Counted from the stretch's first letter, positions 50,566 to 60,140 are shown. The stretch is DNA of 64,000 nucleotides from Peptoniphilus_B koenoeneniae (GCF_030812875.1 NZ_JAUSTN010000004.1:124001-188000), one strand, 5' to 3'. The notes: a model not told the origin generated them from the sequence alone. Numbers and translations: made by a program.

Positions 50566-51558
50566 ATGACTTACTACGATTTTGTAAAAGATTATATGAA
50601 GGTGGATGAATGTAAAAACAATAAGAAGTACTCAAGTGCAGGGCACACTTTTTGTTGGAATAAAGAAGACTCAACTTATGCAGAAGGTCTATATTGGTTT
50701 TATGAAGGAGATGGGTTTATTATTGATGTCCATGACTTTTATATAAGTGAAGAAGTAATTCAAAATAGCACTTATAGCATGGCAGATTATGTTTCAATTT
50801 ATTCAAGCTACATTGTCAGCGCAAACGGGGAGAGATTTAGTCCTTATCAAACTTTGACCGCAAACTCTTTATGCACTCTTGATTTTGATAATATAAGAGA
50901 TGATTTTGTTTTTTTATTACACGAGAATTGTTGTTATCTTGCTGTTTCCATTGGTTTTAAAAAAGAACTAATAGAAAAACATTTAGCATCTATTAACATT
51001 AATCCAGAATCATTTTATTCAGCTTTACTTCAACCGAATCAAATAATTCTTACAAAATCCTTAGAAAAAGTGGCAATGGAAATATTAAATTGTAAGATGG
51101 ACCCTCCTGCCGCTGACTTTTTCTTTAAAGCCAAAGCAAATGAATGGATAAGTATAGTAATAGATACCTACTTAAATAGGAAAAAATATAAAATTGAGTC
51201 TGATGATAATAAAGCACTTGAAGATGTAGCAAGATTCTTGGATGATCATTTCGCCATGAATGTAAATCAAGAAACCCTTGAAAAAATCTCAAGAATGAGC
51301 GGAACAAAATTAAAAAATTTGTTCAAAGAAAAATATGGTCAAAGCATTACAGAATACACCCAAAGAAAAAGAATGAACGTGGCTGAGACTCTTCTCTTAA
51401 ATACCAAACTTCCTATAAAGGAAATAGCTCAATCTGTTGGATACGCATCCCATAGCAAATTTTCTATTTATTACAAAAGATACAAAGGGAAACTTCCTAG
51501 TGAGGTTCGTAATTTAGCTTGCGACCATTACAATTTAAATTGTGATTGTTGTGATTAA
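50566..51558 (+). CDS. AraC-family transcriptional regulator
   Basis: A 330-aa regulator. The N-terminal about 220 residues form a ligand-binding region without a clear cupin motif. The C-terminal about 100 residues are the two-helix-turn-helix AraC domain (VNQETLEKISRMSGTKLKNL, GQSITEYTQRKRMNVAETLL, LPIKEIAQSVGYASHSKFS). The ATG at 50566 follows AGGGATAGGT; a TTG 51 bases earlier is in frame but unsupported. A C-terminal CDHYNLNCDCCD tail with four cysteines is unusual and might bind metal. Divergent from the ABC pair, which it presumably activates, as YbtA does for YbtPQ. Confidence 0.9.
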   Translation: MTYYDFVKDYMKVDECKNNKKYSSAGHTFCWNKEDSTYAEGLYWFYEGDGFIIDVHDFYISEEVIQNSTYSMADYVSIYSSYIVSANGERFSPYQTLTANSLCTLDFDNIRDDFVFLLHENCCYLAVSIGFKKELIEKHLASININPESFYSALLQPNQIILTKSLEKVAMEILNCKMDPPAADFFFKAKANEWISIVIDTYLNRKKYKIESDDNKALEDVARFLDDHFAMNVNQETLEKISRMSGTKLKNLFKEKYGQSITEYTQRKRMNVAETLLLNTKLPIKEIAQSVGYASHSKFSIYYKRYKGKLPSEVRNLACDHYNLNCDCCD

Positions 51559-51642
51559 AATAAATTTTTACAAGCCTTGTTTTTGTATGAGTTTAAGTGG
51601 ATATGCATATATAGTCTGAATAAATTTGATTTGAAAAATGAG

Positions 51643-51672
51643 CAAAAAAATAAAGGCAGTCCGAAGACTGCC
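51643..51672 (-). terminator. UUCG-loop terminator after the OB-fold-like gene
   Basis: GGCAGTC-TTCG-GACTGCC on the minus strand followed by TTTATTTTTTT. Same stem-loop as 46805-46835; it may also stop araC transcription on the plus strand, less efficiently. Confidence 0.85.
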
Positions 51673-51677
51673 GATAT

Positions 51678-51956
51678 TTATCTCTCTGCACCTTTGCTAT
51701 GGTCTTTCTTATTTGACTTAGCTTTATAGTCTGTCTTAAAGATTTTTATTTGCCCTAATATGGACTTTTTATCCTTGTCTTGACTCTTTACTTGTTCTTT
51801 TACTTTTAAGAGCTTAGAGGACAAAATACGAACATTTTTATGTTCTTTCCCGTTGTTATCAATCCTTGTTTTTACTTGTCCAAATATTTTAACAAAATCT
51901 CCTTGTTTTAGGTTCTCCAAATCTTTTGTCTTGTCAACAAGGTGGACAATTAGCAT
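51678..51956 (-). CDS. Small OB-fold-like (ssDNA-binding-like) protein
   Basis: A 92-aa protein. Residues 1-55 look like strands of an OB fold (LENLKQGDFVKIFGQVKTRI ... EHKNVRILSSKLLKV), similar to nucleic-acid-binding OB proteins of mobile elements. The C-terminal 40 residues are basic and lysine-rich. A start further upstream is not visible; no strong ribosome site, so the gene could itself be an N-terminally trimmed copy. A degenerate second copy lies at 56950-57165 on the far side of the protease gene. Confidence 0.5.
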   Translation of the reverse strand: MLIVHLVDKTKDLENLKQGDFVKIFGQVKTRIDNNGKEHKNVRILSSKLLKVKEQVKSQDKDKKSILGQIKIFKTDYKAKSNKKDHSKGAER

Positions 51957-51977
51957 AAAATTTATCTTATAAAGTAG

Positions 51978-52004
51978 AAAAAGGGCACCTAAGTGCCCTT
52001 TTTA
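51978..52004. terminator. Terminator of the giant protease gene
   Basis: AAAAAGGGCAC-CTAA-GTGCCCTTTTT, a perfect hairpin 13 bases past the stop at 52017. Confidence 0.9.
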
Positions 52005-52016
52005 AATAGAAATGGA

Positions 52017-55000
52017 TTATTTTGCAATATTTCTTTTAATTATTACTTCTTTTGTAGTTCCGTCCCAGACGATGTCTTTGCCATCTACTAGTCCTAATGC
52101 TCTTGAAACGTTTGCGATTGGAAGCATTGTTCTATTGCTCTTAAGAATTGATTTTACATCACTTTCAAATACTTTACCATTTACGATTATTTGATTTGTA
52201 TCCACTGGTATTTTAACTACTGTGTCTTTATCTGTTAAGATTACTGTTCTAGTTGGATCATCCCATTCTACCTTAAATCCTAATGCTTCTGCTACAAATC
52301 TAATAGGTAGCATGGTTCTATTGTTTGAAATAAATGGTTCTACATCCATTGCCACTTCTTTTTGAACACCATTTACTGTAACTACAAGAGTCTTTGAACC
52401 AATAACAAGTTTAGAATCCATCTTTATTTCTACTGGAACTTTTGTTTCGGTAGCTGGCTTGCTTTCAGTTATTACTGGTGAATAAAATTGTAGTGACCAG
52501 AATGGGTTGTAATTATATGTTGGCCCCCATGGATATTGGTCTCTTCCAGTTTCTTCTGGGGCTTTATTGTTATTTTCTCTTTCTGCTTCTGTAATTATAT
52601 CAATTACATTTGCTTTTGAAGTAGCTCCATCTATTTTCTTAAAAATATCAGCTTTTTCTTCTTCAGTTAAGTTATCAAGTGCAGCAAGTTTAGATTTTGC
52701 TTCTTTTTTAGCATCTGCTAATTTTTTAACTTCTATTGCTTTTCTTTCACCATCAGCTGCCGCTTCTTCTTTTCTAGTCTTATCAAGGTCAGCAGCTTCT
52801 TTATTTATTTTTTCAATTTGAGCTGGAGCTTGGGCTTTTTTAATCTTTTCTATAAAGTCTTTCTTTTCTTCTGGCAGCAATTTTTGCAGTTGATTTATTT
52901 TATTTTCACCATCTTTTATTGCCTTTTCAAGTTTTTCCTTGTCAGCTTGTATTAACTTTACAGGATTAATTGTCACAATCCAGGCATATTTTCCTGCTAT
53001 ATTGCTATAAAAATCATCCTTTACTCCTATTGTGTTTTTAGTTTGAGCCTTGTACTTGTACGTGTTTTCTCCTACTTTTTCTATGAAATCTGCTTCCAAG
53101 TTATATCTCTTGCCGCTGCAGTCTTTTAAAACTAGAGTAAAGGGATTTTTTTCTGGGGTGAGCTCTATTCTTTGATCGTTTGTGGCCCTGGCATAGGTAT
53201 AGCCTCTGATTCTATTTTTCAAGGGTGAGAAGTCACAAATTCTATTATTTGCAAAGGAAAAGTTTGCAAAGACTTTGTTTCCTTCAAGGGCCGAAACATC
53301 TTTTATGTTGTTGTTTTCCAATCTCAGATATGTGATACCCGGCAAATTTTTCAAAGTGCTTATGTCTTCTATTTCATTGTCGTATAGGCTCAAATTCTCT
53401 AACTTGCCTAGATTTTTCAAGGGACTCAAATCTTGAATCTTGTTTTTGCCAAGATTAATAAGCTTCAAATTTTTCAGATTTTGCAAGGAAGTCATGTCTT
53501 TAATCTCGTTGCTTATAAAACTTATGGATTGCAGACTGGATAGATTTTCTAAAGCACTTATATCTTCTATATAATTTGAGTCCATGTTTATAGTCTTCAA
53601 GTTTTTTAGAGTCTTGATAGGACTTAGATCTCTTATTGAGTTTTCAAAAAGAGTCAAGCTCTCTAAGTTCGTTGCCTTTTCAAGTCCTTTTAAGCTCACC
53701 AAGTACATGTTTTTTGTGATGCTTAGATCAGTAAATAGATCCATTTCATCTTGAAAAATTTCATTTTCTGCTTGGGGCTTTTTGTAAGTTTTAGAAAGCG
53801 TAGCAGAAATTTTTCCTCCATATCCGTCCTCAGATTCAAAGTCTTTTTCTCCAGATTTTAAAATTTTCAAAATAGCTTCTTTGAGGACAGATATATTTTT
53901 TATTGTGTCGTCTATTTCAAAATCTACCCTTGTTCTTTGGCTTGGTGGAGTCGGCTTTTCTTCTTCATTGCCTCCGCCTTCATTTGGGTTTGGATTTTCG
54001 TCTTCATGCTTTGGAAGAGCAGATGCATCTATATTTATTATCCATGTTGGAGTTCCTGTATCATTAGCTTTTCCTATGTTTAGTACAGTATCTTCTGGCT
54101 TTTGTATGAATTTGTAGATGCCATTGTCGCCTTTTTCTATTATGTTTTGATAATCTCCGTTTAAGCTAGAGCCGAGTCTTGCCTCTTCCAGATTATAGCT
54201 TCTGCCTTCTTTGTCAATTAAGTTTAGGCTAAAGGCATTTCCTTTTAGTTTGATGTCGATATTTTGCTTGCCAAAGGAGAATTTATATTGTGAAAAGGTC
54301 AAGTCTTTTATAGGTGAAAAGTCTTTTATTTTATTTCCATCGATATATAAAGTCTTTAATACTGCTAAGTTTTTTAGTGTGGCTATGTCTTCTATTTCAT
54401 TAGAATTAACTTTTAAAATCGTTAAATTTTTAAAGTCTTTTAAGAAATCCAAGCTTTCTATTTTGTTTTCTTGCAAGGCTATCTCTGTGAGATTAGTCAT
54501 TTTTTCTAAACCTTTAGTGTCTTTTAGACCTTTTCTCCTATAAGTGAATTTCTTGAACATTTTCATTTCAAAGTCATATAGGTCTTCGATATCTTTATCC
54601 TTTTCATAGTTGGGGTTATCTAAAACTATATCAGGTTTTAACGGACCTCTACCCCTTCTTGTGGAATGATTCTTGTTTTTTAAAAGGTCTAAAATAAATT
54701 CTTTTAAATCCTCATCTCCAAATTCAACAATCTCTTTATTTACTTCTATATCTTTTTCTACTTGGAATTTAAAGCTGTCAGATTTTACCGGCTTTAAATT
54801 ATCTGCCGAAATACTCAGATAAGCTTCATAAACTTCGCCCACTTGGCTTTTTGCTTTTAGTCCTTCTTTGGGTTTTATCTTGAGTTCTAAGCTTGAACCC
54901 TTTATGAGATTGGCATCTGCACACTCGCCTTCAACTATGTCAAAAGATGCCTTATCTTCACCTTCCAGGCTGATGTTTAGCTTGCTTATGTCTGTGCTTC

Positions 55001-56705
55001 CTATGTTTTTTATTTCCACCTTAATTGGCTTTATTTCTTCAAGCTTATAATTTTCTTTTGCTTTTTCAAACTTGTCTAAGACAGATACTTGCACCGCTGG
55101 CATGTCTATTTCTTTTGTCAAAGCGCCTAGAGTGAAGTTTTTGTCTATGTTGTAATATGATTCGCTTTCTGGTCCATTATAAAGGAAGGACACATCTTGC
55201 TCGTTTTGGTAGTCGTAACAAGAAATAGTCTCTGCGTTGCTTCTGAATTTTAGGGCAAACTTGTCCTTAGATAGGCTTATGTCGTCATTTATTTTTATGG
55301 TATAAAATCCAGCGTGGCTCAAGTTTCCACTTGCTATTTTTTTCCAATTTGAATTGTCTTTAATGATGAGCTTTTTAACTTCTCCTCCCTGATAGTTGAA
55401 AGTTCTCTCTTGAGTTTTAAAATTGTCACTATCTTCTGTCATATATATCTCATACCATACTGGAGTATTAGAGCTATTATAAAACCTCACATCGGTTAGC
55501 TTTTCAGGCTCTTTGGTCTGTCTTTTGTAGATGTTTATCGCTCCGTTGGCATTGGTTCCATTTCCAATTTCAGTTCTGTTGCCCTTGTAGTCAGAGTAGG
55601 TATAGATGTGGGTAGACTTATCTTTAGCATCTTCTATTCTTGGAAAGATGAATAGGGGATCTCTTTTCCCTTTAGTAAAGGAGTCATAGGATATCCACAT
55701 AAATCCATCTTCTTTTTCTCCGATTTTTTTCTTACCCCAAGAATTTTTTACTAAAAAAGCTCCCGTAGCTTCTTCATTTTTCTTGTTGATGATTTTCATT
55801 TCATCATCCCAACCCACTATTGTGACTTGGTGGTTGACTATAGCCCTTTTGCCTAAATTACCAAAATCTTGTATTTTGACTCTGTGATACTTGTCGTTAG
55901 GGTTAGTCTTTTCATATCCATAAGCATCAATAAAACCGTCATCATTATAATAGCCACTCGCAACAGAGCCGTATTCCATGACACATTTTTTTATATTATC
56001 CACGTTGCAATCTAACTCTATCATGTCTGGCACATAAAATTCGTGCAATTGTTTGTCGGCATCATCCATGAGATTTACTGCCCTATTGTCAAAAGTTCCG
56101 CTACCTGCTCTTGGATTGTTCTCTACGATTTCGTATTCTTTAGCATTTTTTTCTTGGACAGGCCCTGCTAGTCTTGAAAAATATCTCATTGCAACCAGAT
56201 TGTTGCCTCCCCTTTCCAAGTCCACATCCTTAGATGCATTGTATGCCATGTGGCCTTCAGAAAAATCAATTTCTCCCTTGCCTTCTTTTAGCAAAAGAGT
56301 TTCAATAGTAGAAAGAGATGAGAAGGCCCAACAAACTCCAGCCATGTACTGATTTTTTACAGGGCTTATAATATTTCTTTCTCTTGAATCATATTTTTTG
56401 GGAAACCCTGCTTCCCCTAATTGATCTAAAGACCTTCTCTTTCTAATTCTAAGACTGCTTTTCTCCCTTACATTTATGTATTTTTCTGGGATATATCCGT
56501 AAATAAATTCGTCCTTGTGATTGATGTAGTATGTGTATTCGGGGTTTAAGACTGGTTCAGTTATATTTTTGTTTAGATTATAGATTTCGTCTTGGTTTTC
56601 ATCTCGAAAATACATACTCTCTGCATAAGTACCACTTCCCAGAGAAGATATACTTATAATTAACGCTATCAAGAGCGCAAACATTCTTTTAAAATTTCCT
56701 TTCAT
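52017..56705 (-). CDS. Giant secreted papain-like (C1) protease with LRRs, GA-like module and stalk domains
   Basis: A 1562-aa protein. Signal peptide (MKGNFKRMFALLIALIISIS, cut after TYA near 28). The C1 peptidase (about 100-330) has Gln119, nucleophile Cys125 in GVCWAFSS, His292 in NHQVTIVGWD and Asn321 in KNSWG: a complete catalytic set. A lectin-like beta domain follows (about 345-510), then a CARDB-like domain (about 540-640). Two LRR blocks come next (about 740-810 and 1010-1140; SPLKNL/ISTLKNL units). After a helical coiled stretch (about 1240-1325), a GA-like three-helix module (about 1326-1376; KEAKSKLAALDNLTEEEKAD) and a Pro/Tyr linker come two stalk motifs (RTMLPIRFVAEALGF, RTMLPIANVSRALGL). 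Likely degrades host proteins at the cell surface; the GA module would bind albumin if functional. Confidence 0.88.
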   Translation of the reverse strand: MKGNFKRMFALLIALIISISSLGSGTYAESMYFRDENQDEIYNLNKNITEPVLNPEYTYYINHKDEFIYGYIPEKYINVREKSSLRIRKRRSLDQLGEAGFPKKYDSRERNIISPVKNQYMAGVCWAFSSLSTIETLLLKEGKGEIDFSEGHMAYNASKDVDLERGGNNLVAMRYFSRLAGPVQEKNAKEYEIVENNPRAGSGTFDNRAVNLMDDADKQLHEFYVPDMIELDCNVDNIKKCVMEYGSVASGYYNDDGFIDAYGYEKTNPNDKYHRVKIQDFGNLGKRAIVNHQVTIVGWDDEMKIINKKNEEATGAFLVKNSWGKKKIGEKEDGFMWISYDSFTKGKRDPLFIFPRIEDAKDKSTHIYTYSDYKGNRTEIGNGTNANGAINIYKRQTKEPEKLTDVRFYNSSNTPVWYEIYMTEDSDNFKTQERTFNYQGGEVKKLIIKDNSNWKKIASGNLSHAGFYTIKINDDISLSKDKFALKFRSNAETISCYDYQNEQDVSFLYNGPESESYYNIDKNFTLGALTKEIDMPAVQVSVLDKFEKAKENYKLEEIKPIKVEIKNIGSTDISKLNISLEGEDKASFDIVEGECADANLIKGSSLELKIKPKEGLKAKSQVGEVYEAYLSISADNLKPVKSDSFKFQVEKDIEVNKEIVEFGDEDLKEFILDLLKNKNHSTRRGRGPLKPDIVLDNPNYEKDKDIEDLYDFEMKMFKKFTYRRKGLKDTKGLEKMTNLTEIALQENKIESLDFLKDFKNLTILKVNSNEIEDIATLKNLAVLKTLYIDGNKIKDFSPIKDLTFSQYKFSFGKQNIDIKLKGNAFSLNLIDKEGRSYNLEEARLGSSLNGDYQNIIEKGDNGIYKFIQKPEDTVLNIGKANDTGTPTWIINIDASALPKHEDENPNPNEGGGNEEEKPTPPSQRTRVDFEIDDTIKNISVLKEAILKILKSGEKDFESEDGYGGKISATLSKTYKKPQAENEIFQDEMDLFTDLSITKNMYLVSLKGLEKATNLESLTLFENSIRDLSPIKTLKNLKTINMDSNYIEDISALENLSSLQSISFISNEIKDMTSLQNLKNLKLINLGKNKIQDLSPLKNLGKLENLSLYDNEIEDISTLKNLPGITYLRLENNNIKDVSALEGNKVFANFSFANNRICDFSPLKNRIRGYTYARATNDQRIELTPEKNPFTLVLKDCSGKRYNLEADFIEKVGENTYKYKAQTKNTIGVKDDFYSNIAGKYAWIVTINPVKLIQADKEKLEKAIKDGENKINQLQKLLPEEKKDFIEKIKKAQAPAQIEKINKEAADLDKTRKEEAAADGERKAIEVKKLADAKKEAKSKLAALDNLTEEEKADIFKKIDGATSKANVIDIITEAERENNNKAPEETGRDQYPWGPTYNYNPFWSLQFYSPVITESKPATETKVPVEIKMDSKLVIGSKTLVVTVNGVQKEVAMDVEPFISNNRTMLPIRFVAEALGFKVEWDDPTRTVILTDKDTVVKIPVDTNQIIVNGKVFESDVKSILKSNRTMLPIANVSRALGLVDGKDIVWDGTTKEVIIKRNIAK

Positions 56706-56949
56706 TTATTCCTCCTTTTTTTAATCCTTGGTTAATTATAATTATATTGTTAATTGATAGGGATTGTCAATTGTATTAATCTTGTCGGAAATTTTTAATT
56801 CCCAAGTCCTTTTCACCTTACTTATCAATAATCTAATTCATAAAACCTGAACAGAGTTAAAGCTAATGCTTTATTATATATAATAAAAGGTTATCAATTT
56901 TTTTTCCATAAAAATATCTATTAGAGAGTTACTCCCCCAACAGATATTA

Positions 56950-57165
56950 TAGAGTCTTTATTTGCCCTAATATGTTTTTTCCATCCTTATCTTGACTCTT
57001 TACTTGTTCTTTTGATTTTAAGAGTTTAGAAGACCAGATACTAATATTTTTGTCATTTTCTTAGCTATCAATATTTGTTTTTAATCGTCCAAATGTTTTA
57101 ACAAAATCTCTCTGTCTTATTTCTATAAAGCTTTTGTCTTATGTACTAGGCTAAGCAATTTACAT
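56950..57165 (-). pseudogene. Decayed second copy of the OB-fold-like gene
   Basis: Bases 56950-57165 align with 51741-51950 over about 210 bases at roughly 80% identity, but with stop codons and small indels. The intact and decayed copies flank the protease gene in the same orientation. Confidence 0.8.
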
Positions 57166-57190
57166 GCAATTTATTTAGTTTTAAATATTC

Positions 57191-57240
57191 TAAATGTAAG
57201 CAAAAAAAGAGTAGAATAATTCTACTTCTCTTTTACTTAA
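57191..57240. terminator. Hairpin between the OB-fold relic and the AbiEii relic
   Basis: AAAGAGTAGAA-TAA-TTCTACTTCTCTTT with A- and T-tracts; probably the old terminator of the AbiEii-type gene. Confidence 0.5.
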
Positions 57241-57274
57241 TTTTTCTTGTCTACAATTTGCCAGACAGCGTCTG

Positions 57275-57410
57275 TTAAATTGCATCTCCTGTCGTCAGGT
57301 CAAGTTTCATAGGATTTTTGGTCATTCTAACATTTGCCATTAGTAAAATTCTAAAGTTCTCGTACTCGTCTTCTTCTCTTATGTAAGAGATGTCTTTTAT
57401 TTCAAATACT
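57275..57410 (-). pseudogene. Fragment of an AbiEii/AbiGii-type nucleotidyltransferase toxin
   Basis: About 45 codons on the minus strand read FEIKDISYIREEDEYENFRI, then LLMANVRMTKNPMKLDLTTG and a stop. This is the middle of an AbiEii (type IV toxin-antitoxin) nucleotidyltransferase, where REEDEY-x-x-x-R and P-M-K-L/I-D-x-T-T-G are family hallmarks. Start, catalytic GSxxL/D motif and the AbiEi antitoxin are absent. Confidence 0.7.
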
Positions 57411-57485
57411 ATTCAATCGTAAACACTAATATTTATAATTTCTCCTACAATTTTTTATTATATTAGCCAATATCCCATCATTAAT

Positions 57486-58355
57486 TTTCCGATAGAAGAA
57501 TAGCAAAAATTTTAGGTTTTCATCACCCCACAATATCTAGAGAATTAAAAAGATGTGATAACGAGTATGAAGCTATCTATGCCCAAAAAGATAAGATTAA
57601 AAAATCATCATCTAAAGGCAGAAAACCAAAAACTGATGACAATATCACTAAATCCATTTCTGAAAAACTTCATAAGAAGTGGTCTCCTGAGCAAATAGCA
57701 AATACTGCATGTAAAGATATAGTATGCTTCAAAACAATATATAATTGGATATATTCAGGAATTATAGACTTTTATATTTCCAAGCTAAGAAGAAAAGGAA
57801 AATCAAGAAAACCCAAAGAAACAAGAGGCAGATTTAACATTGGTAAATCAATAAATAAAAGACCTAAAGAAGTTAAAAAAAAGGAATACTTTTGGTAACT
57901 GGGAACTAGATACAGTTGTCTCATCCAGAGGTAAAAGTAAAGGCTGCCTAGCAACATTTGTAGAAAGAAAAACTAGATTTTACATAGCCTTACCTATGAT
58001 AGATCGAAGTAAAAACTCTATGCTAAAAGCAATTGACAAGCTAATTAAATCCTTACCATTAGAAGCTTTAAAGACTTTCACATCTGATAGAGGTAAGGAA
58101 TTTGCTTGTTATGAAGATGTTGAAAAACGAGGGATAAATTTTTATTTTGCTGATGCATATTCAGCATGGCAAAGGGGCAGTAACGAAAATTCTAATGGTT
58201 TGTTAAGAGAGTATTATCCTAAGAAGACAGATTTATCTAAAATATCTATTAATGAGCTGATTAAAAACTTAATGGAGCTTAATACCAGACCTAGAAAGTG
58301 TCTAGAATATCAAACTCCATTTGATTTATTTATGCACGAACTTAGTTTGATTTAA
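57486..58355 (+). pseudogene. IS30-family transposase, 5'-truncated and frameshifted
   Basis: The first frame (57486-57896) encodes RRIAKILGFHHPTISRELKR, the HTH region, up to a stop. After an A8 tract at 57872-57880 the reading shifts to the frame of 57896-58355, which holds the catalytic part: WELDTVV, FTSDRGKEF and NENSNGLLREYYPK (DDE residues D, D, E). The usual N-terminus before RRIAK is missing, cut at the AbiEii relic. One A too many in the A-tract breaks the frame. No clear terminal inverted repeats seen, so this is a dead copy. Confidence 0.9.
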
Positions 58356-58395
58356 GTGTTGCAATATTATTTGCAATTTATCAAAATAGATGTAT

Positions 58396-60126
58396 TTACT
58401 TAAAACTCCATTTATTTGCTCGCTCTCTTATTGAAATGAATGATTTATATATCCCATCTTGAGTTATAAGCTCATTATGCGTTCCTTCTTGTGCTATTTT
58501 CCCTTTATCTAAAACAATGATGTTGTCTGCTTTCATAACAGTTTCTAACCTGTGTGCAATCATAATAACTGTTTTATTCTGTACTAAATTATCGATGGCT
58601 TGCAAAATATGGCGTTCATTTTCTACATCTAAAGCACTGGTAAATTCATCTAAAATCACAATGGGAGCATCTTTGAGTATTGCTCTAGCTATCGCTATTC
58701 TTTGTTTTTCTCCGCCGGATAAAGTGCTACCCGCTTCGCCAATTTTAGTTTCGTATCCTTTTTGCAAGCTTTTTATAAAGTCATGACAGCGTGCTTTTTT
58801 TGCAGCGGATATAATATCCTCATCACTGGCATTTGGCTTTGCCAAACGAATATTATTCATAATTGTATCTTCAAACAAATACACATTTTGAAATACCATA
58901 CTTATATTTTTCATCAATTCTTCGGTGGAGATATTTGTTATTTTTGCTCCACCAATCAGAATTTCTCCTTCGCTTACATCATAAAATCTCGGTATAAGCT
59001 TGCAAAACGTTGTTTTTCCTGAACCTGAAGGTCCGATAATCGCTGTAAGTGTGTTCGGTTTAATAGCTACTGATATTCCCTTTAAAACTTCTCCTTTTCC
59101 GTAAGAAAAACTCACATTTTTAAATTCTATTTCATTGGATTTTATATTTTGAATAGGTGATAATACCTTTATTTCTTCAGCATTTTCCATACTGCTTATA
59201 TCCTTTAGTGAACTATCTAAAAGCCCAATCATAGAAAGAATAGAACCTGCTTGACTTACAGATTGGAATATTACAAAGCTCATAATCAATAAATTAATGG
59301 CTTTTTGAGGAGAAATTTCTCCACTATTCCACATAAAAAACGCATAGCTAATAATCATAATTTCAAACAGCTGTATCGTAAGACCGGCACCTATGCCTGA
59401 GGGAATAGATTTTTCGGATAAATTTATATTATTAACACAACTACCATCTATATCTTTTTTTACTCTTTCATCTTTTTCCCCCATACCAAAAGCCTTAATT
59501 ACGCTTATTCCCTGTATAAATTCAATAGCACTTTCCGTTAATTTTGTTTGTGCTAATTGTCTTTTGGGAGCTTCGCTTCTTGAAATTTTCATTTGATGAT
59601 TAACTACAAACAAATATGTTAATATGCCAGCAAATATTACAACGGAAACTTGCCATTCATAGTAAGCAAATCCTAAAACTATTGATATAGCAGATAAAAT
59701 TCCACCTATCACATGAATTAAAATGATTGGTGCAACTTGTTCTACAGTTGAAATAGATGTAGTCAGTGTTGAGTTTATATTTCCTACTGAATTTTTGCTA
59801 AAGAACCCTAAATAGAGTTTTTTAAATAATGAGCCAAAATATAACCTTTTATCTTTCGCCATCTCAAATCCAACGGATACAGAACCCAGTTGTGTGAAAT
59901 AACCAAAACCAAATACGCCGATGATACATACAATTCCGAGTATCATTACCTTATAAATATAATTGTCCATTAAATTGCTATTAAACATGGCGTTTACCGC
60001 TAAAATTATTGCTATCATTTTCAGCATAACGAATATGCCTTCTATAAATGATAAAATTAAAATTTTGACTAAACTGCCTTGCCTTTTCTTACTAAAGTTC
60101 CATACACTTTTTAGAGCTTCAAACAT
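58396..60126 (-). CDS. ABC transporter half-molecule (TMD-NBD), second of heterodimer pair in the ECF cluster
   Basis: A 576-aa ABC protein: membrane domain (about 1-310), Walker A GPSGSGKTT (about 363-371), signature LSGGEKQRIAIARAI, Walker B IVILDEFTSALD, H-loop AHRLET. The ATG at 60126 is preferred (GGAGGTG 5 bases upstream); an in-frame TTG lies 18 bases earlier. It follows its partner gene by 14 bases. Paralogous to the pair at 46947-50406. Confidence 0.9.
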   Translation of the reverse strand: MFEALKSVWNFSKKRQGSLVKILILSFIEGIFVMLKMIAIILAVNAMFNSNLMDNYIYKVMILGIVCIIGVFGFGYFTQLGSVSVGFEMAKDKRLYFGSLFKKLYLGFFSKNSVGNINSTLTTSISTVEQVAPIILIHVIGGILSAISIVLGFAYYEWQVSVVIFAGILTYLFVVNHQMKISRSEAPKRQLAQTKLTESAIEFIQGISVIKAFGMGEKDERVKKDIDGSCVNNINLSEKSIPSGIGAGLTIQLFEIMIISYAFFMWNSGEISPQKAINLLIMSFVIFQSVSQAGSILSMIGLLDSSLKDISSMENAEEIKVLSPIQNIKSNEIEFKNVSFSYGKGEVLKGISVAIKPNTLTAIIGPSGSGKTTFCKLIPRFYDVSEGEILIGGAKITNISTEELMKNISMVFQNVYLFEDTIMNNIRLAKPNASDEDIISAAKKARCHDFIKSLQKGYETKIGEAGSTLSGGEKQRIAIARAILKDAPIVILDEFTSALDVENERHILQAIDNLVQNKTVIMIAHRLETVMKADNIIVLDKGKIAQEGTHNELITQDGIYKSFISIRERANKWSFK

Positions 60127-60140
60127 ATTCTCACCTCCAA

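Noticed and set aside
57872..57900. Programmed -1 frameshift site in the IS30 transposase
   Set aside because: IS30 elements normally use a single frame, and the 5' end is also missing, so a simple mutation is more likely; kept only as an alternative.
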